Assembly: GCF_000376945.1 (NCBI RefSeq)
Contig: NZ_AQXU01000013.1
Location: 53,691 to 117,690 of the forward strand
Origin: Leeia oryzae DSM 17879
GTDB taxonomy: Bacteria > Pseudomonadota > Gammaproteobacteria > Burkholderiales > Leeiaceae
DNA length: 64,000 bases
Direction of reading: 5' to 3'
Shown here: positions 16,990 to 25,141 of the stretch, in pieces
Position numbering within the stretch: position 1 is the stretch's first letter
How the letters are laid out: every line of letters starts with the position of its first letter
The notes under the pieces: model-generated
Databases searched by the model: none
What the model was told of the DNA's origin: nothing
The model's input: only the letters and a program-made list of their open reading frames with translations
Made by a program: the position numbers and the translations under genes

Positions 16990-17469
16990 ATGCGACGATC
17001 TTTGGGTTTTCTGGTGTTGTTATTGCTGCTTGCAAGTGCCTTTGATTGCGCACTAGCGGGTTCCCCTGTGGTACTGAAAGCAGGTAACTGGCATCTGAAA
17101 AATATCTCCACCCATTTCTTGATGGGGAAGCGGGAAAAAACCAAAGATCGCTGTTTTGATATGGCTTTAACCAAAGATTTGAGCAGTGATCTGAACCGAT
17201 TGCTGGGCGACCAAAAGCAACAATGTCAAACCAGCCATTATCTGCGAACTGGTGATCATCTTTCCTGGCAAGTACGCTGTGATGACAAGGCGGTTTTGGT
17301 GGGCAAGGTAGATGTCTGGCTGGAAAATGACACTCACTACCATGGCACTGGCACAATGCACAGTGAAGGCTTGTGGCCCCCTGGCGAGTTGAAGTCTGAA
17401 TTTAGTGGTGTCTACCTGGGTGAGTGCCCGGTGACACCTGAAAAACAAGAAAAAACAGGAGAAAAGTAA
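16990..17469 (+). CDS. exported DUF3617-like protein inside the fab operon
   Basis: A 159-residue protein with a clear signal peptide (RR start, Leu-rich core, ALA cleavage site near residue 23). The mature part starts with an AGNWHLKNIS stretch and has four cysteines (55, 79, 97, 146), enough for two disulphides. Short sheet-like segments (GDHLSWQVRC, THYHGTGTMHSEG) resemble the DUF3617 family, whose function is unknown. It starts three bases after fabH, and its stop overlaps the fabD ATG, so it is translated as part of the fatty-acid operon. Family assignment is from pattern only. Confidence 0.68.
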   Translation: MRRSLGFLVLLLLLASAFDCALAGSPVVLKAGNWHLKNISTHFLMGKREKTKDRCFDMALTKDLSSDLNRLLGDQKQQCQTSHYLRTGDHLSWQVRCDDKAVLVGKVDVWLENDTHYHGTGTMHSEGLWPPGELKSEFSGVYLGECPVTPEKQEKTGEK

Positions 17470-18386
17470 TGTCAGTCGCTTTTGTATTCCCTGGGCAAGG
17501 CTCACAGTCTGTGGGGATGATGAACGCATTTGCCGATATTGCCGTTGTAAAAGACACATTTGCAGAGGCGTCTTCCGTGCTGGGCATGGATGTCTGGCAA
17601 CTGGTGTCTGAAGGGCCTCAAGAATCCTTGAACGCTACTGTTAATACCCAACCTGTCATGCTGACGGCCGATGTCGCTGTTTACCGCGCATGGCTAGCGC
17701 AAGGTGGTGCCGTACCTGCGATGGTCGCTGGCCATAGCCTTGGTGAATATGCTGCACTGGTGGCTGCAGAAGTGCTGAGCTTTGCCGATGCATTACGTTT
17801 GGTGAAACTTCGTGCAGAAGCCATGCAGTCAGCTGTGCCTGAAGGTGTGGGTGCCATGGCCGCCATTCTGGGGCTTGATGATGCGGTATTGCAGGCTGCC
17901 TGTGATGAAGCAGCACAAGGCGAGGTGGTGGCGCCGGTTAACTATAACTCGGCTGGCCAAACCGTGATTGCAGGGCATAAGGCTGCTGTTGAGCGTGCCT
18001 GTGAGCTGGCCAAGGCCAAAGGTGCCAAACGTGCCTTGCTGCTGCCTGTATCTGTGCCCTCACATTGTGAACTGATGAAACCCGCAGCAGAAAAGCTGGG
18101 GGCAGCACTGTCAGGCTTGGCAATCAATGCACCAAAAATGCCTGTTCTGCATAATGTGGATGTTGCGACACATGATGCGCCTGCAGATATTTCAACCGCG
18201 CTGGTGGAACAACTGTATCGTCCGGTGCGCTGGGTTGAAACCGTGCAGAAGCTTGCGGAAAACGGGGCGACCGTCATTGTGGAATGCGGTCCTGGCAAAA
18301 TCTTGCTGGGCTTGAACAAGCGTATTGCAGCGGAAGCCAGGCATGTGGCATTTACCGACCCTGCGCAGTTTGCTGAATTGGCTTAA
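17469..18386 (+). CDS. fabD: malonyl-CoA:ACP transacylase FabD
   Basis: FabD moves malonate from CoA to acyl carrier protein. It has 305 residues. FVFPGQGSQSVGM near the start, the nucleophile Ser in AGHSLGEYAAL (about residue 92) and the catalytic His in SVPSHCELM (about 200) are all present, as is the GQTVIAGH oxyanion-side stretch. A Gly/Pro-rich GPGKILLGLNKRI closes the domain. The ATG overlaps the preceding stop by one base. Confidence 0.96.
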   Translation: MSVAFVFPGQGSQSVGMMNAFADIAVVKDTFAEASSVLGMDVWQLVSEGPQESLNATVNTQPVMLTADVAVYRAWLAQGGAVPAMVAGHSLGEYAALVAAEVLSFADALRLVKLRAEAMQSAVPEGVGAMAAILGLDDAVLQAACDEAAQGEVVAPVNYNSAGQTVIAGHKAAVERACELAKAKGAKRALLLPVSVPSHCELMKPAAEKLGAALSGLAINAPKMPVLHNVDVATHDAPADISTALVEQLYRPVRWVETVQKLAENGATVIVECGPGKILLGLNKRIAAEARHVAFTDPAQFAELA

Positions 18387-18406
18387 TCTTCGGGATATCT
18401 GGAATC

Positions 18407-19147
18407 ATGTTAGAAAATAAAGTTGCTTTGGTGACGGGTGCGTCACGTGGTATTGGCAAGGCCATTGCGCTTGAGCTTGGCCGTCAGGGAGCGATTGTCA
18501 TCGGAACAGCAACGTCTGATACCGGTGCTGCAGCCATCTCGGCATATTTGGCTGAAGCTGGCATCAAAGGCGCAGGCAAGACGCTGAATGTCACTGATCC
18601 AGCACAGCTGGATCAGATAATCTCCGATATCGAAGCATCGTTTGGTAGTATTGCTGTTTTGGTGAATAATGCTGGCATTACACGCGACAACCTGCTGATG
18701 CGGATGAAGGACGACGAGTGGGATGACATCATGAATACCAATCTGAAACCGGTGTTCCAGTTGTCTCGCGGAGTCATGAGAAGCATGATGAAGGCTCGCT
18801 GGGGCCGTATCATCAATATCGCTTCTGTAGTGGGTGCTACGGGTAACCCCGGGCAAACCAACTATTCCGCAGCCAAGGCCGGTCTGATGGGGTTTAGCAA
18901 GTCGCTAGCCCGCGAAGTGGGTAGCCGTAACATCACCGTTAACTGTGTGGCCCCGGGATTCATTGATACGGACATGACCAAAGTATTGCCAGAGGCTCAA
19001 AAAGAAGCCTTGACCGGGCAGATTGCACTCGGCCGCCTGGGGCAGCCAGAAGAAATTGCATCTGTTGTCGGCTTCCTTGCAGGGCAGGGTGGTGCCTATA
19101 TTACCGGCCAGACGCTGCATGTGAATGGCGGCATGTACATGGGCTAA
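18407..19147 (+). CDS. fabG: 3-oxoacyl-ACP reductase FabG
   Basis: An NADPH-dependent reductase of the elongation cycle and a short-chain dehydrogenase of 246 residues. Visible are the cofactor loop TGASRGIGKAIA at 11-22, NNAGITRDNLLMRM near 87, the catalytic Ser in NIASVVGATG (about 138), and Tyr/Lys in NYSAAKAG (about 151 and 155). The C-terminus GQTLHVNGGMYM is typical of FabG. It lies 20 bases after fabD. Confidence 0.96.
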   Translation: MLENKVALVTGASRGIGKAIALELGRQGAIVIGTATSDTGAAAISAYLAEAGIKGAGKTLNVTDPAQLDQIISDIEASFGSIAVLVNNAGITRDNLLMRMKDDEWDDIMNTNLKPVFQLSRGVMRSMMKARWGRIINIASVVGATGNPGQTNYSAAKAGLMGFSKSLAREVGSRNITVNCVAPGFIDTDMTKVLPEAQKEALTGQIALGRLGQPEEIASVVGFLAGQGGAYITGQTLHVNGGMYMG

Positions 19148-19269
19148 GGCTTGGTTTTGGGCAAAAATTGTGGTATTCCCGCATATTTTGAACAAAATAT
19201 TTTGTCGGTTTTTGTAGTGTTTTTTATAGTTCTTTGTTTTTAAATGGTTTTTTATTGCTGGCAGGGAGT

Positions 19270-19297
19270 TTGGGTTTTCCCTTAAATTTGCTACAAT
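19270..19297 (+). promoter_or_regulatory. acpP promoter with extended -10
   Basis: TTGGGT (19270-19275), a 16-base spacer and TACAAT (19292-19297) preceded by TGC, an extended -10. It sits in the AT-rich 195-base gap before acpP and would allow the high acpP expression expected beyond the upstream operon. A 14-base palindrome ACAAAATATTTTGT (19192-19205) lies further upstream. Confidence 0.5.
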
Positions 19298-19342
19298 GCC
19301 AGCGCTTTTAATGAATCCTGTCGAAAGGAATGGTTTAGTCAA

Positions 19343-19582
19343 ATGGAAAACATCGAAGCGCGTGTTAAAAAGATCGTTGCCGAACAACTTGGCGTTAACG
19401 AAGCAGAAGTTAAAAACGAATCTTCATTCGTAGACGATCTGGGCGCAGATTCCCTGGACACCGTTGAACTGGTGATGGCACTGGAAGAAGAGTTCGAGTG
19501 CGAAATCCCGGATGACGAAGCAGAAAAGATCACCAACGTTCAGCAAGCTATTGACTACGTCAATGGCCACCTGAGCAAGTAA
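19343..19582 (+). CDS. acpP: acyl carrier protein
   Basis: A 79-residue acidic protein that carries growing acyl chains on a 4'-phosphopantetheine arm. The attachment Ser lies in the [18 protein letters not shown] motif (Ser37). The start [16 protein letters not shown] is typical of the family. It has its own likely promoter upstream and a GC-rich hairpin downstream. Confidence 0.97.
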   Translation: MENIEARVKKIVAEQLGVNEAEVKNESSFVDDLGADSLDTVELVMALEEEFECEIPDDEAEKITNVQQAIDYVNGHLSK

Positions 19583-19595
19583 GTAGATTGATGAA

Positions 19596-19617
19596 CGGGC
19601 GCCTTAAAAAGCGCCCG
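19596..19617 (+). terminator. hairpin after acpP
   Basis: A 7-bp perfect stem CGGGCGC/GCGCCCG (19596-19602 with 19611-19617) with an 8-base loop, starting 14 bases after the acpP stop. The following bases are only moderately T-rich, so it may terminate partly or stabilise the abundant acpP message while letting some transcription reach fabF. Confidence 0.5.
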
Positions 19618-19696
19618 ATTCATATTGATTATCTTGACTGCTGTAACTACAGCGTAGCCGTTGCCGGTTTCGCTTGTATCAAGCACGGAGAGAGCG

Positions 19697-20935
19697 TTGT
19701 CTAAGCGTAGAGTAGTGATTACAGGTTTGGGGCTGATTTCCCCGGTGGGCAATACCGTCGCAGAAGGTTGGAATAACCTGCTGGCTGGTAAAAGCGGCAT
19801 TACGCGCATCACCAAGTTTGACCCGACAAATTTCGCCGCGCAAATCGCAGGTGAAGTAAATGATTTTGACGTCACGCAGTATATTCCTGCAAAGGATGCG
19901 CGACGTATGGATACCTTTATCCATTATGGTCTGGCAGCAGGCATTCAGGCAGTCAAAGACGCCGGAATCGATGCGGCCGGTATCAACCCGGAACGTATTG
20001 GTGTCAATATCGGTTCTGGTATCGGTGGTCTGCCACTGATTGAAGATACCTACAAAGTCTTGCAAGAGGGTGGCCCTCGCAAGATTTCTCCATTCTTCAT
20101 TCCGGGTGCCATCATCAATATGATCGCAGGTCATCTGTCGATCATCTTCGGTTTCAAAGGACCGAACTACGGTATCGTGTCTGCTTGTACGACAGCGACC
20201 CACTGTATTGGTGATGCAGCACGCCTGATTGAGTATGGCGATGTAGACGTAATGGTGGCTGGCGGAGCGGAAGCAACGGTATCCCCGCTGGCGATTGGCG
20301 GCTTTGCTTCTGCACGTGCACTGTCTACCCGCAATGATGATCCGGCCACAGCATCCCGTCCGTGGGATACTGGCCGTGACGGCTTTGTACTGGGTGAAGG
20401 TGCGGGCGTTCTGGTGCTGGAAGAATATGAGCATGCCGTTAAGCGTGGCGCCAAGATTTATGGCGAGTTAGCTGGCTTTGGCATGAGTGCGGATGCACAT
20501 CATATGACTGCCCCGTGTGAAGATGGTGAAGGTGCGGCACGTAGCATGGTTAATGCCATGAAGAATGCTGGCTTGACCATGGACAAGGTAGACTATGTGA
20601 ATGCGCATGGCACATCTACCCCATTGGGTGACGTGGCTGAAACCATTGCCATCAAGCGTGCATTTGGCGAGCATGCCAAGTCATTGGCCGTAAGCTCAAC
20701 CAAATCTGCAACTGGCCATTTGCTGGGTGCTGCGGGTGGCGTAGAAGCGGTGTTCTCTACTTTGGCAATCCATCATCAGGTTGCTCCTGCAACGATCAAT
20801 TTGCATGATATTGATCCGCAGTGTGACCTGGATTACATCCCGAATACGCCTCGCGAAATGAAGATTGATGTTGCAATCTCCAACTCGTTTGGTTTTGGCG
20901 GTACGAACGGTACGCTGGTATTCAAGCGCGTGTAA
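19697..20935 (+). CDS. fabF: beta-ketoacyl-ACP synthase II FabF
   Basis: FabF carries out chain-elongating condensation and adjusts the saturated/unsaturated balance with temperature. The start chosen is TTG at 19697, with GGAGAGAG at 19687-19694. This gives 412 residues beginning MSKRRVVITGLGLISPVGN, matching the E. coli protein; the open frame upstream to 19661 does not fit the family. The catalytic Cys is in VSACTTATHCIG (about 163), and the two His are in HGTSTPLGD and KSATGHLLGAAGG. It is the last gene of the fab cluster, followed by two hairpins. Confidence 0.95.
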   Translation: MSKRRVVITGLGLISPVGNTVAEGWNNLLAGKSGITRITKFDPTNFAAQIAGEVNDFDVTQYIPAKDARRMDTFIHYGLAAGIQAVKDAGIDAAGINPERIGVNIGSGIGGLPLIEDTYKVLQEGGPRKISPFFIPGAIINMIAGHLSIIFGFKGPNYGIVSACTTATHCIGDAARLIEYGDVDVMVAGGAEATVSPLAIGGFASARALSTRNDDPATASRPWDTGRDGFVLGEGAGVLVLEEYEHAVKRGAKIYGELAGFGMSADAHHMTAPCEDGEGAARSMVNAMKNAGLTMDKVDYVNAHGTSTPLGDVAETIAIKRAFGEHAKSLAVSSTKSATGHLLGAAGGVEAVFSTLAIHHQVAPATINLHDIDPQCDLDYIPNTPREMKIDVAISNSFGFGGTNGTLVFKRV

Positions 20936-20949
20936 TTGGCCTGTATTTC

Positions 20950-21015
20950 AACCCGCTTTTCTGTCGGGTTTGATCGCATGTAGTCCGTTTTCGGGGTGGC
21001 TTTGTCCACCCCGAA
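20950..21015 (+). terminator. double hairpin after fabF
   Basis: AACCCG/CGGGTT (20950-20955 with 20965-20970), then a stronger perfect 10-bp stem TTCGGGGTGG/CCACCCCGAA (20990-20999 with 21006-21015). They lie just after the fabF stop and before pabB. T-runs are short. Confidence 0.6.
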
Positions 21016-21102
21016 ATAGTTATGATGTCTGTCATTCGCCGGTTCCTGAATTTTTTCTGTCTCTCCAGTACTGCTCTCCTGATGCGTGGGTGATTGCCTG
21101 AA

Positions 21103-22479
21103 ATGAATATTAGCCGTGTAATTCCACTGGACGTTGCCCCTAATCTGCAGGCTTTAATGGCTGCATATCCAGCGTTGTTCCCTGCATTGCTTCAATCCAG
21201 CAAAGTAGAAGGCTGGGACATGCTATTTGCCAGTACCGAGACGATTCCGGTGGTCGGCGGTCAGCATGTACTTGAAACACTCAATAGTCAGTGGCAACAG
21301 CGGGGTGGAGTTGTGCCTCAATGGCCAGCCGGTGTTCCCGAGTTGCCGTTTAAGGGGGGCTGGTTTGTATATTGTGGTTACGAGCTACTGCACGATATTG
21401 AGCCCGTCGTGCCGCGTTTTGCCGAGAGTAGCGATTTCCCACCGCATGCATTGTTCAGGGTGCCTGCTGCCATTCTGGTTAACCGACAGACAGGGGCGTC
21501 CTGGCTAGTCGCTGAGCCAGACTTCGAGGTACTGGCCGAGCGCATAATGGGCTTGCTGGCAGAGTCTGTCACGCCGGTGTCTGCGACGGTGCAAGGTGTC
21601 GAAGAAATTACAGAAGAAGCCCCTGACATTTATCTGCGTAATATTCTGAAAGTGAAGTCCTATATCACTGAAGGAGATGTTTTTCAGGTAAATCTTTCGC
21701 GCAGATGGACGGCCAGACTGAATCAGGACTTTTCACCGCATACCTTGTACGCCAGATTACGTGAAGTGAATCCGGCCCCGTTCTCTGGTTTGGTGCGTAT
21801 CCCTCAGCCGGATCAGGCGCCTGCGTGGATCATTTCAGCTTCCCCGGAGCGCCTGATCAAGGTGGGCCTTGAAGGGACGGAGCGCAAAGCAGAGACAAGG
21901 CCGATTGCAGGTACGCATCCGAGGTCTCTGGACCTGGCCGAGGATGAGCGATTGAAACAGCAGTTGCTTGCCAGCCGCAAGGAGCGGGCAGAGCACATTA
22001 TGCTGGTAGATCTGGAACGCAATGACCTTGGTCGGGTCTGCAAACCTGGTACCGTGAAGGTTGACGAGTTGATGGCGGTGGCGACTTATGCGTTTGTGCA
22101 TCACATCGAATCGAACGTGAATGGCTATTTGCGCGATGAGGTGTTGCCCGGCGATGCCATCAAGGCGATGTTCCCTGGCGGGACCATCACGGGATGCCCT
22201 AAAGTACGGACTATGCAGATCATTCGCGAGCTGGAGACGCATCCCCGCTATGCTTATACCGGCAGTATGGGGTATGTGAATCTGGATGGGTCCATGGACA
22301 TGAATATTCTGATCCGCAGCTTTATGTATAACCCTGCATTGCCGGGCGAGGAGCTGGTGTTTCGGGCAGGTGGCGGCATTGTCATTGATTCGGACCCGGA
22401 GCGCGAGCTGAACGAAACGCGTGCCAAGGTCAAAGGGTTGATGAGGGCATTGCGTGATGAATCTTCTGTAACGGGTTAA
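21103..22479 (+). CDS. pabB: aminodeoxychorismate synthase component I
   Basis: PabB converts chorismate to 4-amino-4-deoxychorismate, using ammonia from a PabA glutaminase, in p-aminobenzoate and folate synthesis. It has 458 residues from the ATG at 21103. The C-terminal chorismate-binding domain shows SPERLIKV, ERAEHIMLVDLERNDLGRV, FPGGTITGCPKVRTMQII and a RAGGGIVIDSDPE end. The loop reads PIAGT where E. coli PabB has PIKGT with a catalytic Lys; Ala there is typical of TrpE and of a second PabB class. The adjacent pabC supports the PabB assignment. No PabA gene is in the window. Confidence 0.87.
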   Translation: MNISRVIPLDVAPNLQALMAAYPALFPALLQSSKVEGWDMLFASTETIPVVGGQHVLETLNSQWQQRGGVVPQWPAGVPELPFKGGWFVYCGYELLHDIEPVVPRFAESSDFPPHALFRVPAAILVNRQTGASWLVAEPDFEVLAERIMGLLAESVTPVSATVQGVEEITEEAPDIYLRNILKVKSYITEGDVFQVNLSRRWTARLNQDFSPHTLYARLREVNPAPFSGLVRIPQPDQAPAWIISASPERLIKVGLEGTERKAETRPIAGTHPRSLDLAEDERLKQQLLASRKERAEHIMLVDLERNDLGRVCKPGTVKVDELMAVATYAFVHHIESNVNGYLRDEVLPGDAIKAMFPGGTITGCPKVRTMQIIRELETHPRYAYTGSMGYVNLDGSMDMNILIRSFMYNPALPGEELVFRAGGGIVIDSDPERELNETRAKVKGLMRALRDESSVTG

Positions 22480-22484
22480 ACGAC

Positions 22485-23309
22485 ATGCGTACGCTCGTGA
22501 ATGGCGTCTCTACAGACCAGATATCCGTTGCTGATCGCGGTTTCATGTATGGTGATGGTGTTTTCCGGACGCTCAAGGCTGTGCAGGGCCGGTTAGCCAG
22601 CTGGTCACGGCATTATGACAAGCTGGCTTCAGATGCAGCTCGTCTTGGCATTCCTTGCCCTGATGTGTCTGTATGGGAGGGGGATATCCGCCAACTGATG
22701 CAATCAGAAGCCGAGTTGCAAGATTGCGTGGTGAAACTGACCTTGACGCGTGGCATTGGGCCAAGAGGCTATGCCGTGCCCGCTGAGTGCACGCCGACAC
22801 GAGTAGTCCAACTTTCCCCCTTGATTCCGCCGGATGCGGCGTTGTACGCGGATGGCTGCTTGGTGGGGGTTAGCAATGTGGTCATGGGCTCACAGCCGCA
22901 ATTGGCAGGTATCAAGCACCTGAACCGTTTGGAAAACGTGCTGGCCAGAACCGCAATGGCAGGTACCGGGTTTTTTGATGCCTTGATGCTGGATGAGCAT
23001 GGATGGGTGATCGAAGGCATTCAGACCAACGTATTGCTGGAAATGCGTGATGGCCGTTGGCTCACGCCGGATTTGCAGCGCTGCGGAGTGGCAGGCATTA
23101 CGCGAGACTTGATTATGCAGAACGCCCGCGCGCAGGGTGTGGAAATTCTGGTTTCCAAGGTCTCTATGACAGACATTCATGCCGCAAGCCATATCTGGCT
23201 AACCAATAGTCTGATTGGTGCGCTACCGGTGCGCACACTGGTGTGTGATCAGAGGACTTATCCGTATCAGGTCAAATCTCTGCCTGCCGGTTGGCTGTTG
23301 GAGGTTTGA
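22485..23309 (+). CDS. pabC: 4-amino-4-deoxychorismate lyase
   Basis: A PLP-dependent enzyme of fold type IV that releases pyruvate from aminodeoxychorismate to give p-aminobenzoate. It has 274 residues. DRGFMYGDGVFRTLK at 17-31 and the PLP lysine in GIKHLNRLENVLAR (about residue 144) are clear. SHIWLTNSLIGALPVRTL near residue 232 is the typical PabC C-terminal stretch. It starts five bases after pabB, so the two form one unit. Confidence 0.92.
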   Translation: MRTLVNGVSTDQISVADRGFMYGDGVFRTLKAVQGRLASWSRHYDKLASDAARLGIPCPDVSVWEGDIRQLMQSEAELQDCVVKLTLTRGIGPRGYAVPAECTPTRVVQLSPLIPPDAALYADGCLVGVSNVVMGSQPQLAGIKHLNRLENVLARTAMAGTGFFDALMLDEHGWVIEGIQTNVLLEMRDGRWLTPDLQRCGVAGITRDLIMQNARAQGVEILVSKVSMTDIHAASHIWLTNSLIGALPVRTLVCDQRTYPYQVKSLPAGWLLEV

Positions 23310-23451
23310 ACGCCTTTGTTAGACCTGGGCGTCTCCATATCGGAAGATGATCAGGTCGGTCAGCGACAGCGTGGGACTCATGCATGAGAGACCCGCACGC
23401 TGCGTTTTGTTTTAAATATTCAAATGGTTTCTTACCACCAGATATCCTGAT

Positions 23452-23868
23452 TTACAGGGTTTTGAGCGTGGCTTCGATGTCTTCCAGAGAAATGTGCCAG
23501 CGTGCCAGAATGTGCTGGAACACGGCAATTTCGACTTCTTTCAGATTGTGGTCAGCCTTGGTCACGTCAATCAGAATAGCGGCTGTGATCAGACGTTTTT
23601 TCGGATCTGTGACGTCGTCCAGAATTTCGTCCAGACGTTTGACGGAGACAAGATGTACGGTGCCGTCTTCTTCCTGCTCGTCGGAAATATCGGACAGATA
23701 GTCATGAAATACCTGGGTGAACTGTTCTCGGCTAATCCCGATCACGTCATAGATATTAAGGTCTTCCAGTAGGTCAATCTCGCCCGGTTGTACTTCGGCA
23801 TCGGTCACGATCATCATCGCGATGATGCGTGCCATGGCTTCCGGGCTGTTCTCTAGATAGTGTTTCAT
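23452..23868 (-). CDS. TerB-like protein
   Basis: A 138-residue, all-helical acidic protein. Residues 13-40 (ARIIAMMIVTDAEVQPGEIDLLEDL) and the KKRLITAAILIDVTKADHNLKEVE stretch near residue 90 resemble the TerB/tellurite-resistance fold, which has paired metal-binding Asp/Glu sites. Isolated TerB-like proteins outside ter operons have no settled role. It is convergent with pabC and lies upstream of nothing obviously related. Fold assignment is reasonable; tellurite function is not implied. Confidence 0.72.
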   Translation of the reverse strand: MKHYLENSPEAMARIIAMMIVTDAEVQPGEIDLLEDLNIYDVIGISREQFTQVFHDYLSDISDEQEEDGTVHLVSVKRLDEILDDVTDPKKRLITAAILIDVTKADHNLKEVEIAVFQHILARWHISLEDIEATLKTL

Positions 23869-23912
23869 GAATGAATTTCCTGTATTGATAAGAATGAGCC
23901 GCGTTGTAGTGA

Positions 23913-24350
23913 CTATTGTGGTGTTTGGTTAGCAAACTGCCGGGCAAAACTGCCAGGCAATTTCATGATTTTATGGGTCGCATAATCAAAGCAAACCATG
24001 GTTGTTTGTGCCCTGGCGACGATTTGCGTCGTACCGGCTTTATCTACCTGATAATGTAGTTCAAATCCGCATGACGAGAGTTGTGCTACCTCAATGCTGA
24101 TTTGCAATTCATCACCATAAAAGGCTTCCGCCTTGTATTGAACGGTCAGGTCGCGCAGAATCAGGCCCGCATCTTCGATTTTCAGCTCACTATACCCTAA
24201 GCTGGCCAAAAAGCGGACACGTGCTTCGTGCAAAATGGAAACCAATGCATCATGCCCAAGGTGATTGCCGTAATTCAGATGACTGACGCTGACAGGGATT
24301 GTTGTGGTGTAGTGTATGGTGGTCAGTGGTGCCAGATTGATTTTTGCCAT
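23913..24350 (-). CDS. hotdog-fold acyl-CoA thioesterase
   Basis: A 145-residue 4HBT/YbgC-type hotdog protein. VSHLNYGNHLGHDALVSILHEARVRFL near residue 23 matches the family pattern in which a strand of Asn/Asp-Tyr-x-H is followed by the long hotdog helix. Here the usual catalytic Asp position appears to be Asn (LNYGNHLGHD), so the nucleophile may differ from YbgC. It probably hydrolyses acyl-CoA or acyl-ACP. It is divergent from uspA. Confidence 0.8.
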   Translation of the reverse strand: MAKINLAPLTTIHYTTTIPVSVSHLNYGNHLGHDALVSILHEARVRFLASLGYSELKIEDAGLILRDLTVQYKAEAFYGDELQISIEVAQLSSCGFELHYQVDKAGTTQIVARAQTTMVCFDYATHKIMKLPGSFARQFANQTPQ

Positions 24351-24538
24351 GTTGTCAGCTGCGGGTTAGTGATGCGAGTAATTTTAACACCATGTACTAC
24401 ACTGGATGTGACTGTATAAGTTCTTGTCTGGTTGTAGCCTGTATGACCTGCATCAATGTTTACATGGTGATGTGAGCTTAATGTTGCTATAACAGATATA
24501 TAGACATTGCGTTTGAAATGCTTTTGAAAGGAGTCATC

Positions 24539-24982
24539 ATGTACCAACGTATTTTTGTGCCGGTTGATGAAAGCCAGACCTCCGGTGTTGCACTGACAGA
24601 AGCCATTCGCTTTGCCCAGGATCAGCATGCCATCATCCGTTTGGTGCATGTGGTTGATCTTGCTCAGTTTTTCTGGGGTGGGGCTGAGTTTATCGATACG
24701 TCTGAGCTGCAGCAGAACCTGATCAATGCCGGGCAAAAGGTACTTGCCGAGGCAGAGGCAAGGGTGAAAGATGCCGGTATCAATGTCGATTCCCAATTGC
24801 ATCAGACATATGGCGAGCGTATCGCCCGGGTCATTACGGATGATGCAAAGGCATGGAACGCCGATATTGTGGTGATGGGTACACATGGCAAGCGCGGGTT
24901 TGACCATTTGCTGTTAGGTAGCGTCGCGGAAGGGGTCATGCGCATGGCCACTACACCGATTCTGATGATTCGCGCCAACTGA
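24539..24982 (+). CDS. universal stress protein
   Basis: A single-domain UspA-family protein, 147 residues from the ATG at 24539, which has a strong AAAGGAG site; an upstream in-frame start at 24518 is less likely. RIFVPVDESQTSGVALTEAIRFA opens the fold. The ATP-binding motif G-x2-G-x9-G-S is complete (GTHGKRGFDHLLLGS, residues about 117-131), so it should be of the nucleotide-binding type. An extended -10 (TGC TATAAC, 24485-24493) lies upstream and a strong terminator lies downstream, so it is a single-gene unit. Confidence 0.92.
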   Translation: MYQRIFVPVDESQTSGVALTEAIRFAQDQHAIIRLVHVVDLAQFFWGGAEFIDTSELQQNLINAGQKVLAEAEARVKDAGINVDSQLHQTYGERIARVITDDAKAWNADIVVMGTHGKRGFDHLLLGSVAEGVMRMATTPILMIRAN

Positions 24983-24998
24983 GTCCGGTTTGTCTGAT

Positions 24999-25034
24999 AT
25001 CAGGCCGCAGCGCTTGCTGCGGCCTGATGTTTTT
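24999..25034 (+). terminator. rho-independent terminator after uspA
   Basis: A perfect 13-bp stem ATCAGGCCGCAGC/GCTGCGGCCTGAT (24999-25011 with 25016-25028), loop GCTT, followed by a T-run (25030-25034). Confidence 0.93.
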
Positions 25035-25141
25035 TAATGACCACCAAGCCATGTGAGTGCCAGTTTCATGGGCAAGACTCTCCACAAAACGTAAGTCTGG
25101 GGTTACACTCGTTCTTTTGGCGTATTTGCACTGTTCCGATT

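Noticed and set aside
21103..22479. TrpE (anthranilate synthase) instead of PabB
   Set aside because: The PIAGT loop fits TrpE, but the directly following pabC, the short N-terminal part and the absence of trp genes favour PabB.
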